Assembly (NCBI GenBank): GCA_017646665.1
Contig: JAGCMB010000011.1
Span: 1-55,440, forward strand
Origin: Bacteroidaceae bacterium
GTDB taxonomy: Bacteria; Bacteroidota; Bacteroidia; Bacteroidales; Bacteroidaceae
DNA: 55,440 nt
Reading direction: 5' to 3'
Within the stretch, counting starts at the first letter, position 1. Each line of letters opens with the position of its first letter. Below are positions 37,117 to 45,936 of the stretch, piece by piece. Made by a program: the position numbers and the translations under genes. The notes under the pieces are model-generated. The model made no database searches. It saw nothing but the letters and a program-made list of their open reading frames with translations, and was not told the origin of the DNA.

Positions 37117-37815
37117 ATGAAACGGATTGTTATTTTGACAGGTGCAGGAATGAGTGTAGAGAGTGGATTGGGTACCTTCCGTGGAGGAGGCGGTCTATGG
37201 GATAGTTATCCCGTAGAAAAAGTTGCTACACCCGAAGGGTATCGAGCCGATCCGGCTCTTGTTCTTGAGTTCTATAATAAACGTCGTCGCGAGCTTCTCA
37301 ATGTAGAACCGAACGAAGGCCATAAGCTTATAGCATCGCTCGAAGAGCGTTACTCTGTTACAGTGGTAACACAGAATGTTGATAATCTTCACGAACGCGC
37401 AGGGTCAACCAATGTCATACATCTGCACGGCGAGTTAATGAAAGCTTGCTCTTCGCGTGAGCCTCAGAACCCTGATTATGTATGCACACTGCCTTCGCCC
37501 GATAGTGAATTGCACATTGGCGACCTTGCAGCCGATGGCTCGCAGTTACGTCCTTTTATTGTATGGTTCGGTGAAGCCGTGCCGCGAATGGATGATGCCA
37601 TTGCTGCGCTTGACAGTGTCGATGCCTTTGTGATAATAGGAACGTCATTGAACGTCTATCCGGCTGCCGGCCTACTTAATTATGTTCCATCAACTGTTCC
37701 GGTGTACCTCATAGACCCAAACGAAGTAAGAGTGAATTGTAAGCGCGAAATTGTAGCTATACGGAAAGGTGCCTCGGAGGGTGTGCGTACTCTAATTGAA
37801 GAATATTTATCATAA
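37117..37815 (+). CDS. cobB: Sir2-family NAD-dependent protein deacylase
   Basis: A 232-residue cytoplasmic sirtuin that removes acyl groups from lysines using NAD. Motifs are LTGAGMSVESGLGTFRG (NAD loop), TQNVDNLHERAG, catalytic His104 in IHLHGEL, and VIIGTSLNVYPAAGL. The segment EFYNKRRREL contains the Tyr53/Arg56 pair of class III (SIRT5-like) sirtuins, which favours succinyl or other acidic acyl groups. The region that normally carries four zinc cysteines (after His104) has only Cys111 and Cys123 or so, and lacks the paired CxxC motifs. The zinc site therefore seems reduced, as in some other bacterial class III members. The gene lies 71 bp after the SusD gene, beyond a terminator, and appears monocistronic. 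Confidence 0.92.
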   Translation: MKRIVILTGAGMSVESGLGTFRGGGGLWDSYPVEKVATPEGYRADPALVLEFYNKRRRELLNVEPNEGHKLIASLEERYSVTVVTQNVDNLHERAGSTNVIHLHGELMKACSSREPQNPDYVCTLPSPDSELHIGDLAADGSQLRPFIVWFGEAVPRMDDAIAALDSVDAFVIIGTSLNVYPAAGLLNYVPSTVPVYLIDPNEVRVNCKREIVAIRKGASEGVRTLIEEYLS

Positions 37816-37882
37816 TTTATGGAATGATTACAAAATTAAATTAATTTAACCAAATATATTATATTAAATCCATCAAGGATAT

Positions 37883-37890
37883 TAATTTTG
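37883..37890 (+). promoter_or_regulatory. Candidate -7 element of the rubredoxin gene
   Basis: TAATTTTG matches TAnnTTTG. No TTTG is seen at the -33 distance. The leader to the ATG at 37982 would be about 85 nt. Confidence 0.4.
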
Positions 37891-37981
37891 TAGTGTAGAC
37901 AATAAAGACAGGTAAATGAAGTATAAACCTGATTTGAACAATTGTTTGCCCTTAATTGTTGAACATTAAAACCATAAAATT

Positions 37982-38143
37982 ATGAAAAAGTATATCTGTA
38001 CTGTATGTCAGTGGGTCTATGACCCCGAGATTGGTGACCCTGAGCAGGGAATAGAGTCTGGTGTTGCATTCGAAAATCTTCCCGAAGACTATGTTTGCCC
38101 TTTGTGCGGCGTAGGAAAAGATGAATTCGAGGTAGAAGAGTGA
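37982..38143 (+). CDS. Rubredoxin
   Basis: A complete 53-residue rubredoxin. It reads [20 protein letters not shown] at the start and [19 protein letters not shown] at the end. The four iron ligands are in CTVC (Cys6, Cys9) and CPLC (Cys39, Cys42), with the conserved aromatic and GDP residues of the family between. Rubredoxins are small cytoplasmic one-electron carriers, often serving peroxide or superoxide reductases in anaerobes. The length is exactly typical. It has its own intergenic region upstream and a strong convergent terminator downstream, so it is probably transcribed alone. Confidence 0.96.
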   Translation: MKKYICTVCQWVYDPEIGDPEQGIESGVAFENLPEDYVCPLCGVGKDEFEVEE

Positions 38144-38153
38144 TTCAGACCAC

Positions 38154-38202
38154 AATAAATGCAGGAAGAGAGATTTAAAAAAACTCTCTTCCTGCATTTA
38201 TT
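38154..38202. terminator. Bidirectional terminator
   Basis: A 19-bp perfect stem (38154-38172 with 38184-38202, core GCAGGAAGAGAG / CTCTCTTCCTGC) with A/T flanks. It separates the convergent rubredoxin gene and the YgiQ operon. Confidence 0.85.
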
Positions 38203-38218
38203 GATTTATCTGTAGCTT

Positions 38219-40075
38219 TTATATTCCTAATTTCTTCACAAGGTCGTTGCGTCCCATCCGGCGTAGCAACTGCGCAATCTGTTTCCGTTCCTCGGGTTTA
38301 TACCAGAAGAAAAATCTTCTTTGCACCTCTTTGTCTTTCATTGAGCGTGCAACAAAAATCTTTTCTCCTGTTTCGGGATTAATGCCGGTGTAGTACATCT
38401 CCGTTGCCATTGTCATTGGGGTTGGAGTGAAGTCCTGCACCTGTTCCAAATGAAAATTCAACTGTTTCGTTTCTGCCGCAAGTTCCGCCATACTTTCAAC
38501 GGTGCTGCCCGGATGACTGCTGATGAAGTAGGGGATAATCTGCTGTTTGAGGTCGAACTTTTTGTTTATCCTGTCAAATATGCGCTTGAAGTCGTGGAAC
38601 TGCCTGAACGACGGTTTACGCATCAGTTTGAGTACGCCGTCGTTGGTGTGCTCCGGTGCCACCTTCAAACGTCCGCTGACGTGATTTCTTATAAGTTCCT
38701 CGGTATATCTGTCGCTGGCCTCGTCGCGTTGCTTGTCGCCCGTTCTGTGAAGCAACATGTCATATCTGACGCCACTGCCTATAAAGCTCTTTTTAATACA
38801 GGGCAGAGCGTCGACTTTCCTGTATAAATCGAGCAGGGCCGTGTGGTCAATGTTCATATTCGGACATATCTTTGGCTGTATGCACGATGGACGTGAACAT
38901 TTGGCACATAGTTCGCTGTTGCGTCCTTTCATCATATACATGTTGGCCGATGGGCCTCCAAGGTCGCTCAGATAACCCTTGAAATCCTCCATTTTGGCAA
39001 TCTCCTTAATCTCGCGTAGAATACTCTCCTCACTGCGGTTTACGATGAATTTGCCTTGATGTGCCGATATTGTACAGAATGCGCAGCCGCCAAAGCATCC
39101 GCGGTGTATGTTCACCGAGTGTTTTATCATATCGTATGCCGGAATACGCTTGCCATTGTATTTGGGGTGTGGCAGGCGTGTGTATGGAAGGTCGAAACTA
39201 TGGTCGAGCTGCTCTGTTGTCATTGTTGGAAAAGGAGGGTTTATTACAACAACCCCCTCTTCATTTTCCTGTAAAAGCCTCTTGGCATTGACCTTGTTCG
39301 ATTCCCTCTCTATGGCCAGGAAGTTGGCAGCCTGTTTGGCTTTGTCCTTCAAACAGACGCTATGTGGAGCAAGAATCTTGTCGTTCTCATTGTTTATGCT
39401 TATATCGTGCTTGTCAGCAAGGTAGCCAGTTTGGCGAATATCCTTGGTAATATCGCGTGCAACGTCGGCTGTGATATGTCCGGCATTGCTCTCCTTTAAC
39501 TTTGCTTGCATTGCTTTGCATAGCGCAGTAATGGGTTGTTCTCCCATTCCATATACAAGAATGTCGGCTTTGCTCTCTACCAGAATACTCTTTTTAAGGC
39601 AGTCCTGCCAATAGTCGTAGTGCGTGAAACGTCGCATTGACGCTTCTATCCCGCCAATGACCACCGGACAATCGGGGTAGAGCTCTTTCAGGATATTTGA
39701 ATATACCGTGGTCGCATATTCCGGTCGCATACTGTGCTTGCCGTTGGGTGAGTAGGCATCTTCGCTGCGGAATCGTTTTGCTGCAGTGTACTTGTTGACC
39801 ATTGAGTCCATACATCCGGCCGAGATTCCAAAGAATAGCCTCGGACGTCCCATTTTCTTGAAGTCGCGCAGGTCGTCTTGCCAATTTGGCTGTGGCACAA
39901 TGGCAACGCGCAATCCTTCGGCCTCCAACAGACGGCAAATTACAGCCGCACCAAAAGAGGGATGGTCGACGTACGCATCGCCGCTGAACATAATCACATC
40001 CAGTTCATTCCAACCGCGCAGTTCTGCCTCTTTGCGGGTGGTAGGCAACCAATCGGTTATTTTCCTGTTATTCAT
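38219..40075 (-). CDS. YgiQ family radical SAM protein
   Basis: A 618-residue protein of the YgiQ/UPF0313 family. An N-terminal cobalamin-binding-like domain (MFSGDAYVDHPSFGAAVICRLLEAEG) precedes the radical SAM core. The [4Fe-4S] cysteines are in HRGCFGGCAFCTIS (CxxxCxxC form). GGIEASMRRFTHYDYW, SHPGSTVESMAELAAETKQL and QDFTPTPMTMATEMYYTG are characteristic of the family. The reaction is not known. It is the last gene of a six-gene minus-strand operon, with its start overlapping the preceding small ORF by 8 bp, which suggests translational coupling. Confidence 0.94.
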   Translation of the reverse strand: MNNRKITDWLPTTRKEAELRGWNELDVIMFSGDAYVDHPSFGAAVICRLLEAEGLRVAIVPQPNWQDDLRDFKKMGRPRLFFGISAGCMDSMVNKYTAAKRFRSEDAYSPNGKHSMRPEYATTVYSNILKELYPDCPVVIGGIEASMRRFTHYDYWQDCLKKSILVESKADILVYGMGEQPITALCKAMQAKLKESNAGHITADVARDITKDIRQTGYLADKHDISINNENDKILAPHSVCLKDKAKQAANFLAIERESNKVNAKRLLQENEEGVVVINPPFPTMTTEQLDHSFDLPYTRLPHPKYNGKRIPAYDMIKHSVNIHRGCFGGCAFCTISAHQGKFIVNRSEESILREIKEIAKMEDFKGYLSDLGGPSANMYMMKGRNSELCAKCSRPSCIQPKICPNMNIDHTALLDLYRKVDALPCIKKSFIGSGVRYDMLLHRTGDKQRDEASDRYTEELIRNHVSGRLKVAPEHTNDGVLKLMRKPSFRQFHDFKRIFDRINKKFDLKQQIIPYFISSHPGSTVESMAELAAETKQLNFHLEQVQDFTPTPMTMATEMYYTGINPETGEKIFVARSMKDKEVQRRFFFWYKPEERKQIAQLLRRMGRNDLVKKLGI

Positions 40076-40400
40076 TTGTGCTTGTGGCTTCGTCTGCTGT
40101 TGCCGTTGTCTCGCAATTTGTCATCCACTCTGTATAGCACTTGATAAGGTTCTTTAGTCCAAGAGCCTTCATATCCTCGTGGTAGAGTATAGGGCAAATG
40201 TCGAGCAACTCTTTCGATGCCATTGTCTGTGATGCAATCAATGAACGCACTGTAAGACGAAGCTTGTTTAGGGAATCCTCGTCTATTACTCCTGTGCTGT
40301 TTGCTATTCTGTCGAGCAGTGAATATTTCCTGATTATCTGCAATTGTGCTTCGGTAACCTCTATGGTTCTTGTACCCGATGCGTTAGCGTTGATTTTCAT
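40068..40400 (-). CDS. Conserved-looking 110-aa protein of unknown function
   Basis: A 110-residue soluble, mainly helical protein. Readable parts are GTRTIEVTEAQLQIIRKYSLLDRIAN, DSLNKLRLTVRSLIASQ and ILYHEDMKALGLKNLIKCYTEWM, with a Thr/Glu/Ala-rich tail. It has no signal peptide or membrane segment. I do not recognise the family. It is supported as a gene by its position: it fits the gap between tsaE (29 bp upstream) and the YgiQ gene (8-bp overlap) in the same operon, with codon usage like its neighbours. Confidence 0.65.
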   Translation of the reverse strand: MKINANASGTRTIEVTEAQLQIIRKYSLLDRIANSTGVIDEDSLNKLRLTVRSLIASQTMASKELLDICPILYHEDMKALGLKNLIKCYTEWMTNCETTATADEATSTNE

Positions 40401-40429
40401 ATCATTTATTATGTTTGTCGTTTTGTCTT

Positions 40430-40861
40430 TCAGTTATTTACAGTAACCTTTATTGTGCGTGTCTCGTCGTCGTTCTCGCAGATGTCAACCCTTATATGTT
40501 CCTCGGGCAGCAGTTCCTCAATAAGCTCCGGCCACTCGATGAAACAAAATGCGTCGCTGTAAAAGTACTCCTCGTAGCCCATATTATAGACCTCGGCAAG
40601 TGATTTTATACGATAGAAATCGAAGTGGAATATTGTGTTTGCCTCATTGTCCTCATACTCGTTTACAATGGCAAACGTAGGTGAGTTGATGGTGTCCTCG
40701 ACTCCCAGTTCTTCACATACGCTTTTTATGAATGTGGTCTTTCCACTGCCCATCTTGCCATAAAAAGCAAAAATGCGTCCCTGCTGCAAAAACTCCTTAA
40801 ACCATTTTGCGGCTTTGGGATACTCCTCCAAACCGTTTACTGTAATAATATGTTCGCTCAT
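40430..40861 (-). CDS. tsaE: tRNA t6A biosynthesis ATPase TsaE
   Basis: A 143-residue P-loop ATPase needed for N6-threonylcarbamoyladenosine modification of ANN-decoding tRNAs, together with TsaB, TsaC and TsaD. The Walker A motif is GKMGSGKTTFIKS (about residues 35-47). SPTFAIVNEYE follows, then the HFDFYRI motif and the conserved CFIEWPELIEELLPEEHIRVDI. Length is normal. In the operon it follows porX by only 2 bp. Confidence 0.95.
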   Translation of the reverse strand: MSEHIITVNGLEEYPKAAKWFKEFLQQGRIFAFYGKMGSGKTTFIKSVCEELGVEDTINSPTFAIVNEYEDNEANTIFHFDFYRIKSLAEVYNMGYEEYFYSDAFCFIEWPELIEELLPEEHIRVDICENDDETRTIKVTVNN

Positions 40862-40863
40862 TA

Positions 40864-42417
40864 TTATTTCTTGTTTTTAGGTTTCATAGTAACGAATGGT
40901 ATGAGCATCTCCTCAATGGAAATGCCACCGTGCTGGAATGTATCTTTGTAGTACGATACATAGTAGTTGTAGTTGTTGGGATATGCAAAGAATCTGTTGC
41001 CTGTGGCAAAGATGTAGCTTGTGCTTATGTTGGGCTGTGGCAGGAATGCCTTTGCCGGGTTCTTGATTTCAAAGACATCTTTGCTGTTGTAATTGAGTGC
41101 CTTGCCCAGTTTGTAACGTAGATTGGTGTTGGTGTTCTTGTCGCCGACAACCTTTGTTGGTGTGTCCACCTGTATGCTGCCGTGGTCGGTGGTGATTACC
41201 ACAGTGTATTGACTCTCGGCAAGATAATCGAAAAGTTTTTTGATGGCAGAGTGGCGTATCCACGATTGTGTTATGGAACGGTATGCCGCATCGTTTGCTG
41301 CCAGCTCACGCACCATCATTGATTCAGTGCGTGCGTGTGAAAGCATATCGATGAAGTTTACAACCAACACGTTTATGTCATTCTTTGACAGGTTGTTGAT
41401 GTTGTCAATGTATTTTTCGGCAGCTGCAGATGTCAAGACCTTGCTGTACGAATAGCTGTCCTTACGTCGGTATCGTGCAATTTGTGTTCCGATAAGAGCC
41501 TCTTCGTTAAGGTTCTTGCCCTCTTCATCCTCCTCGTCAACCCACAGTTGTGGGAACATCTCCTTGATTTGGCTTGGCATAAGCCCCGAGAAGATGGCGT
41601 TTCGTGCATACTGTGTTGCTGTGGGCAGAATACTGGTATATAGTTCCTCGTCAATGATGAAATTACTGCCGATTTCGTTGGCAAGCACACGCCATTGGTC
41701 GTAGCGGAAGTTATCAATGATTATGAGAAAAACCTTTTCTCCCTTGTCGACAAGCGGGAATATGCGTTCACGGAACAGGTCGTGGCTCATCATTGGGCGT
41801 TCTTCGCGCACCGATGACATCCAGTCCATATAATTGTTCTTCACAAAGCGGGAGTATATATTGTTTGCCTCCTCCTTTTGTGACTTTAGCATATCGTGCA
41901 TTTGGGTATCGGCCTCTTCAAGCTGCAGTTCCCAGTAGACAATCTTACGGTATATATCCTGCCACTCCTCAACGGTGCGTGCATCGCCAATCTGCATCGA
42001 TAGCTTACCGAAGTTCTGCTGGTATGCGCTGTTGGCTTTCTCTGCGACAATCTCCTTGTGGTGTATGTTCTTTTTAAGTGTAAGGAGTATCTGGTGTGGG
42101 TTGACCGGTTTAATGAGGTAATCGGCAATCTTTGAGCCTATGGCTTGCTCCATAATATCCTCCTCCTCGCTTTTTGTGACCATTACCACTGGAGTCTGAG
42201 GGTGCATCTCCTTGATTACATTCAGTGTCTCAAGTCCAGTCAGTCCGGGCATATTCTCGTCAAGCAGGACAAGGTCAAAAGCCTCCTTGCTGCAGGCATC
42301 TATTGCGTCGGGGCCATTGGTTACTGTTGTCACCTCGTAGCCTTTGCTCTGTAGGAATATGATGTGGGCCTTTAATAACTCAATCTCATCGTCGGCCCAT
42401 AATAGTCTATATGTCAT
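40864..42417 (-). CDS. porX: PorX: response regulator with PglZ domain
   Basis: From the ATG at 42417 the protein has 517 residues, almost the length of Porphyromonas gingivalis PorX. The longer frame would extend into the upstream gene. A CheY-like receiver domain (residues 1-125) has the acidic pocket ADDE (Asp9, Asp10) and the phospho-acceptor Asp53 in VLLDENMPG. A linker follows, then a PglZ/alkaline-phosphatase-like domain with LIIIDNFRYDQW, TATQYARNAIFSG and TTDHGSIQ, likely zinc ligands and catalytic site. In P. gingivalis PorX acts with PorY and SigP to control the type IX secretion system. Homologues also occur in Bacteroides without that system. It is 1 bp after the PorW-like gene. 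Confidence 0.9.
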   Translation of the reverse strand: MTYRLLWADDEIELLKAHIIFLQSKGYEVTTVTNGPDAIDACSKEAFDLVLLDENMPGLTGLETLNVIKEMHPQTPVVMVTKSEEEDIMEQAIGSKIADYLIKPVNPHQILLTLKKNIHHKEIVAEKANSAYQQNFGKLSMQIGDARTVEEWQDIYRKIVYWELQLEEADTQMHDMLKSQKEEANNIYSRFVKNNYMDWMSSVREERPMMSHDLFRERIFPLVDKGEKVFLIIIDNFRYDQWRVLANEIGSNFIIDEELYTSILPTATQYARNAIFSGLMPSQIKEMFPQLWVDEEDEEGKNLNEEALIGTQIARYRRKDSYSYSKVLTSAAAEKYIDNINNLSKNDINVLVVNFIDMLSHARTESMMVRELAANDAAYRSITQSWIRHSAIKKLFDYLAESQYTVVITTDHGSIQVDTPTKVVGDKNTNTNLRYKLGKALNYNSKDVFEIKNPAKAFLPQPNISTSYIFATGNRFFAYPNNYNYYVSYYKDTFQHGGISIEEMLIPFVTMKPKNKK

Positions 42418-42418
42418 A

Positions 42419-45268
42419 TTATTCTTTCGTTTCGTTTTTGTTGTCCACATCCTCTGCACTATAGTCGGGCTCGTCGAGAGTGTAACCGTCAATCTCCACT
42501 TCGGGTATTGCAAGGAAGTTCTTTTCGTAGAACTCGGTATAGTCCTCGAATGTGTAATACTGTAATAACAAATCGAGATTGCTTTTTGATATAATCAAAG
42601 TATTTATTCCTTCAAGCAATCTTGCTGTTTCGGCATTGCTGAACAGCCTTTTGCGATAGAGGAATGCTTCGTCAAAGTTCAAGAACTCCTTGACTTCAAG
42701 CAGCGTAATCTCTGTAAGTGTTTCAAATGTCATTTCAAAGTTTCTCACCATATATCGCGAGAAATTATAGCGTGCCATTTCAAACAACAGACGTTTCTCG
42801 TCGAGTGAGCCATTGGGGAATGCCAACACAACGTAGTATGGCTCGTTGCGGCCTGTGCTGAATTCCGGAATATTCTCCTCGTCTTGTCTGATTGTGCCAT
42901 CGGCCTTGCGGTCCCAGATGGATGTTGATATGCCGCTATGCAGTAGTCGGCCCTCCTTGATGCCGGTGTTTATTCCAGCGGCCAATTTGCTTATGCTGTC
43001 TGCCGAGTATGTGCTTGTCAACAGTTCCAGTGCATCAAGAGCCTCTTCTTGTCGTCCGCTATACAATTTGGCCATTGCATCTATGAACATAAAGCGTGCG
43101 CGGTGGCTGCCGTTTGGATATTTTTCGGCGCTGTAAAGGGCTTCGTCTATAACGTCTGCATACTCTTCCTGCGTGTAGTGATTGTATGCCTTTACATATA
43201 TCGAATCCTCTTTATGCTTGCGTGTAGCTGCATTTTCAAAGAAATCGGGCTCCTGTATCTTCTTTGTTATTGTGCTGTCGGGGTAGTTCGCTATCAGCAT
43301 ATTCTTGTAATAGCTTGCCTTTTCTGGCTCTTCCCAACGCGAGCAGGCAAGGAATAGTTGGTAATATGTTTCGGCAAGCCTTTCAAATTCGGGATATTCG
43401 TTGGCTACTCGTTCAAGGTATGATATTGTCAAGCGTTTATCATTGACATCATCTTTGAAAAGTACACCCGATTCAAAAAGAGCATTACTCAGAGCCTTGT
43501 GTGCCTCGGCCTTCTCCTCCTCGGTTCTTGGTATCTGTTGTGTGTAGTATTCGCGTGTAGTCGGGTCGGTAGATAAGCTCTCCTCCTCTGTGACGGTTTC
43601 AACATTCTCGGCAATGGCAATGCTGTCGGATGAAATGAAGGCGCTGTCCAAAGCGAGGCTGTCGGTAAGGGTGGTATCCATAACCTGTTCATCCGACATC
43701 AACGATGATATGGTGTTGCTGAAACGCCAGTAGTCTTTTAACTCCCTATCCCCCCACTTCTGTTTGAAGGCACGCACGCCCTGTGACACTAGTTGCGGGT
43801 TGTAGAAATACCATAACTGCTTGTCGCTCTGGTTGTCTATTGTCATTGCTGCGTTGTTGCCGGCATTGTCAAGTTCGTTACCCCCTTCGCTCTCGCGCTC
43901 AAGTTTCTTCTCCTCTTTCTTCCTCAACTCCTCCTGTCGCTTGGCCTCCTCAATGAGTTTGTCGAGTATCGGGTTCAACTCTTCGGGTGTGAGTGTTGCC
44001 CAATAGAGTCGTTCACTCTCTTTCTCTACAACATCGGTGTGTTGTATCAAATTGCCGAGAGCTTTACTTCGGAACGTTATTTCATCGTAGTATTGGCTCT
44101 CTTCATTGAGCATCGACATCGCTTTATTGTAATTGTCGTGTGCTTTTGAGAACTTCTCCTTTTCCCAATATATCTTAGCGAGCGACAGGTGCAACATACC
44201 TGTGCCATATCCACTTGTGGCTCCTGTGGCAACACCCGTTTCGTATGCATTGATTGCTTCGGTAGTGTCCTTGTTACTCAAGTGCAGATTTCCAATGGCA
44301 TAATATATCTGCGCCTGGTAATCGATGTTCTTGTCCGATTTTGCCATGCGCTTGAGCTTACGCAGGATTTTCTTGTGGTTCTTGTTTGTCGCTGTTTCAG
44401 TCTGGCGTATACGGGCGTTGAACTCGAATTCGTATGGAGGGCTCTTTAAGATTGTTTTTCCAAAGCTTTTGTATGCCTCTTCCTTGTTGCCGGTCTTGGC
44501 ATATAACTGTCCCAAGAGATAATATTCGCGGGCTTTGTCCAATGCGGTCTGTCCCTTGCGCTTCAGTCCGGTCTTTATATAGGGGATTGCCTCCTCGCCA
44601 CGCTCCTGCTTTAGCAGCAGATTGGCTTTCGCCACGGCAAATTCTTTTTGCAAGGGTTCGGGGACGGTGTCACGCTGCACGCGTTGCAACAACTCTTCGG
44701 CTTCGTATAGCCAATCCATCTCGGAATAGCACTTGGCCAGTCCAATACGTGCTTGAGCTACAATTTTGGAGTCATTCTCATATAGTTTCGATATGTATAT
44801 GAAGGTGCTGGCAGCTTCGGCAAACTCGCCTTTCTGGAATTGTGAGTTTGCCATAAGGAACCACGCTCTCCACAGAAACGGATTGAACTCCTTTTGTGAA
44901 TAGAACTTCTTTTTCTTTGGTGACAGCTTCTTCCCCGAAGGCTTTTTGGGACGTCTTTTGATAGAGTGGTTCTTTATTGCCTTCTGTGATTTTTCTATGG
45001 CACGGTCGTAATTGCTTGCACCTGTTTTTTGAGTATTCTCGTCACTTATGATGAGCAGTGGCAACTGTTCAAGATAATTGTCCTTGTGTGCCGCCTTTTG
45101 CGCCTTTAAAGCCTGCTTGTATGCCTCGTTGCCATTGTAGTATGTGTTGTATCTGGCGGTGAAAGCGTGATACATACGCGTTACGGCGTTGTTCACTCTT
45201 TTTCCGGCACATCCACAAAGGGTGGCTATTGCAGACAGGGCTACTATGTAATATATCAGTTTGCGCAC
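42419..45268 (-). CDS. porW: PorW/SprE-like TPR lipoprotein
   Basis: A 949-residue tetratricopeptide protein. The lipobox is IATLCGC (Cys19), followed by the characteristic VTRMYHAFTARYNTYYNGNEAYK. A basic stretch (KRRPKKPSGKKLSPKKKKF, about 115-133) precedes multiple TPR units such as FLWRAWFLMANSQFQKGEFAEAASTF and AREYYLLGQLYAKTGNKEEAYKSF. Further repeats follow after an acidic low-complexity region near 550-620. This is the plan of PorW/SprE, a lipoprotein of the type IX secretion apparatus. No cargo with a type IX C-terminal domain was found in the window, so the system may have a different role here. It is adjacent to porX, reinforcing the assignment. Confidence 0.85.
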   Translation of the reverse strand: MRKLIYYIVALSAIATLCGCAGKRVNNAVTRMYHAFTARYNTYYNGNEAYKQALKAQKAAHKDNYLEQLPLLIISDENTQKTGASNYDRAIEKSQKAIKNHSIKRRPKKPSGKKLSPKKKKFYSQKEFNPFLWRAWFLMANSQFQKGEFAEAASTFIYISKLYENDSKIVAQARIGLAKCYSEMDWLYEAEELLQRVQRDTVPEPLQKEFAVAKANLLLKQERGEEAIPYIKTGLKRKGQTALDKAREYYLLGQLYAKTGNKEEAYKSFGKTILKSPPYEFEFNARIRQTETATNKNHKKILRKLKRMAKSDKNIDYQAQIYYAIGNLHLSNKDTTEAINAYETGVATGATSGYGTGMLHLSLAKIYWEKEKFSKAHDNYNKAMSMLNEESQYYDEITFRSKALGNLIQHTDVVEKESERLYWATLTPEELNPILDKLIEEAKRQEELRKKEEKKLERESEGGNELDNAGNNAAMTIDNQSDKQLWYFYNPQLVSQGVRAFKQKWGDRELKDYWRFSNTISSLMSDEQVMDTTLTDSLALDSAFISSDSIAIAENVETVTEEESLSTDPTTREYYTQQIPRTEEEKAEAHKALSNALFESGVLFKDDVNDKRLTISYLERVANEYPEFERLAETYYQLFLACSRWEEPEKASYYKNMLIANYPDSTITKKIQEPDFFENAATRKHKEDSIYVKAYNHYTQEEYADVIDEALYSAEKYPNGSHRARFMFIDAMAKLYSGRQEEALDALELLTSTYSADSISKLAAGINTGIKEGRLLHSGISTSIWDRKADGTIRQDEENIPEFSTGRNEPYYVVLAFPNGSLDEKRLLFEMARYNFSRYMVRNFEMTFETLTEITLLEVKEFLNFDEAFLYRKRLFSNAETARLLEGINTLIISKSNLDLLLQYYTFEDYTEFYEKNFLAIPEVEIDGYTLDEPDYSAEDVDNKNETKE

Positions 45269-45287
45269 TCTCTTATGTTTAGTGTTG

Positions 45288-45671
45288 TTATTGCAGCATC
45301 ATCAGAATCTCTTCTTTAATCTCGTCAGGTAGCTCAATTCCACGTGTTTCAATGCAATGGGCCCAGTTCTCAACCTCGTTTTCTCGCATAGTGTACAGCA
45401 CTTGACGGAACTCCTCAATGTCACTCTCGCTATAATCTTCCGGCTTTACTCCTTTGAAACGGTCCAACTCTTCGTCCTCAAAATAGAGGTTGCTGTTGTC
45501 ATATCCCTTTGCGCAATTCGTGTGCTTGCCACAGCAGATGCCATCCTCGCCGTCGTGGTGGTCGTGATTCTCCTCGGTTACAGTGGCCGTGTTGCCGTAA
45601 ATCTTGCGTAAAATAAACATTCCGACGACAAGAAAACCGAATATTATGGCTATTATGATGCTGTTTGACAT
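45288..45671 (-). CDS. Small membrane-anchored His/Cys protein, unknown
   Basis: A 127-residue protein, first in the operon. Residues about 4-21 form one membrane helix (IIIAIIFGFLVVGMFIL). A His/Cys cluster comes next, HDHHDGEDGICCGKHTNC (His36-Cys53), which could bind a metal ion. The acidic, helical C-terminal part includes DYSESDIEEFRQVLYTMRENEVENW and ends in DEIKEEILMMLQ. I recognise it only as a conserved type in Bacteroidales with a CCGxHxxC motif, without known function. Its position ahead of porW and porX could mean a role in the same envelope process, but this is inference. Confidence 0.75.
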   Translation of the reverse strand: MSNSIIIAIIFGFLVVGMFILRKIYGNTATVTEENHDHHDGEDGICCGKHTNCAKGYDNSNLYFEDEELDRFKGVKPEDYSESDIEEFRQVLYTMRENEVENWAHCIETRGIELPDEIKEEILMMLQ

Positions 45672-45722
45672 ATTCCTGATAAGTTTTAAAACTCTGTTTT
45701 AATGTGAAAAATGCTATTGTTA

Positions 45723-45730
45723 CAAAGTTA
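45723..45730 (-). promoter_or_regulatory. Candidate -7 element of the porW-porX-tsaE-ygiQ operon
   Basis: TAACTTTG on the minus strand matches TAnnTTTG, about 50 nt before the ATG at 45671. No good -33 TTTG is present. Confidence 0.45.
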
Positions 45731-45906
45731 TGGAAATAAATTGAGGTTTTACAGCTGATGTGGATTTTTTTTATATTAATAATAAATAAAAAGTTCTTGA
45801 ACTTTATTATTGGGAGGTTGCATATTTTTGACAAAATGTAAAAAAGATATTTTTGTACTTTGTTTGAAAAAATATTGGTTTTGGATAAAAAAATATGCCA
45901 TTTATG

Positions 45907-45936
45907 TTTGTGATAAGAATAATAGTTGTATCTTCG
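45907..45936 (+). promoter_or_regulatory. Promoter of the FKBP operon
   Basis: TTTG (45907-45910), 18 bp, then TATCTTCG (45929-45936). The leader is about 80 nt and includes the palindrome ACTTTGCAAAGT. Confidence 0.55.

Noticed and set aside
38219-45268. Complete type IX secretion system in the window
   Set aside because: Only PorX and PorW homologues are present; no PorK-N, PorT, PorU/V or cargo C-terminal domains were recognised.
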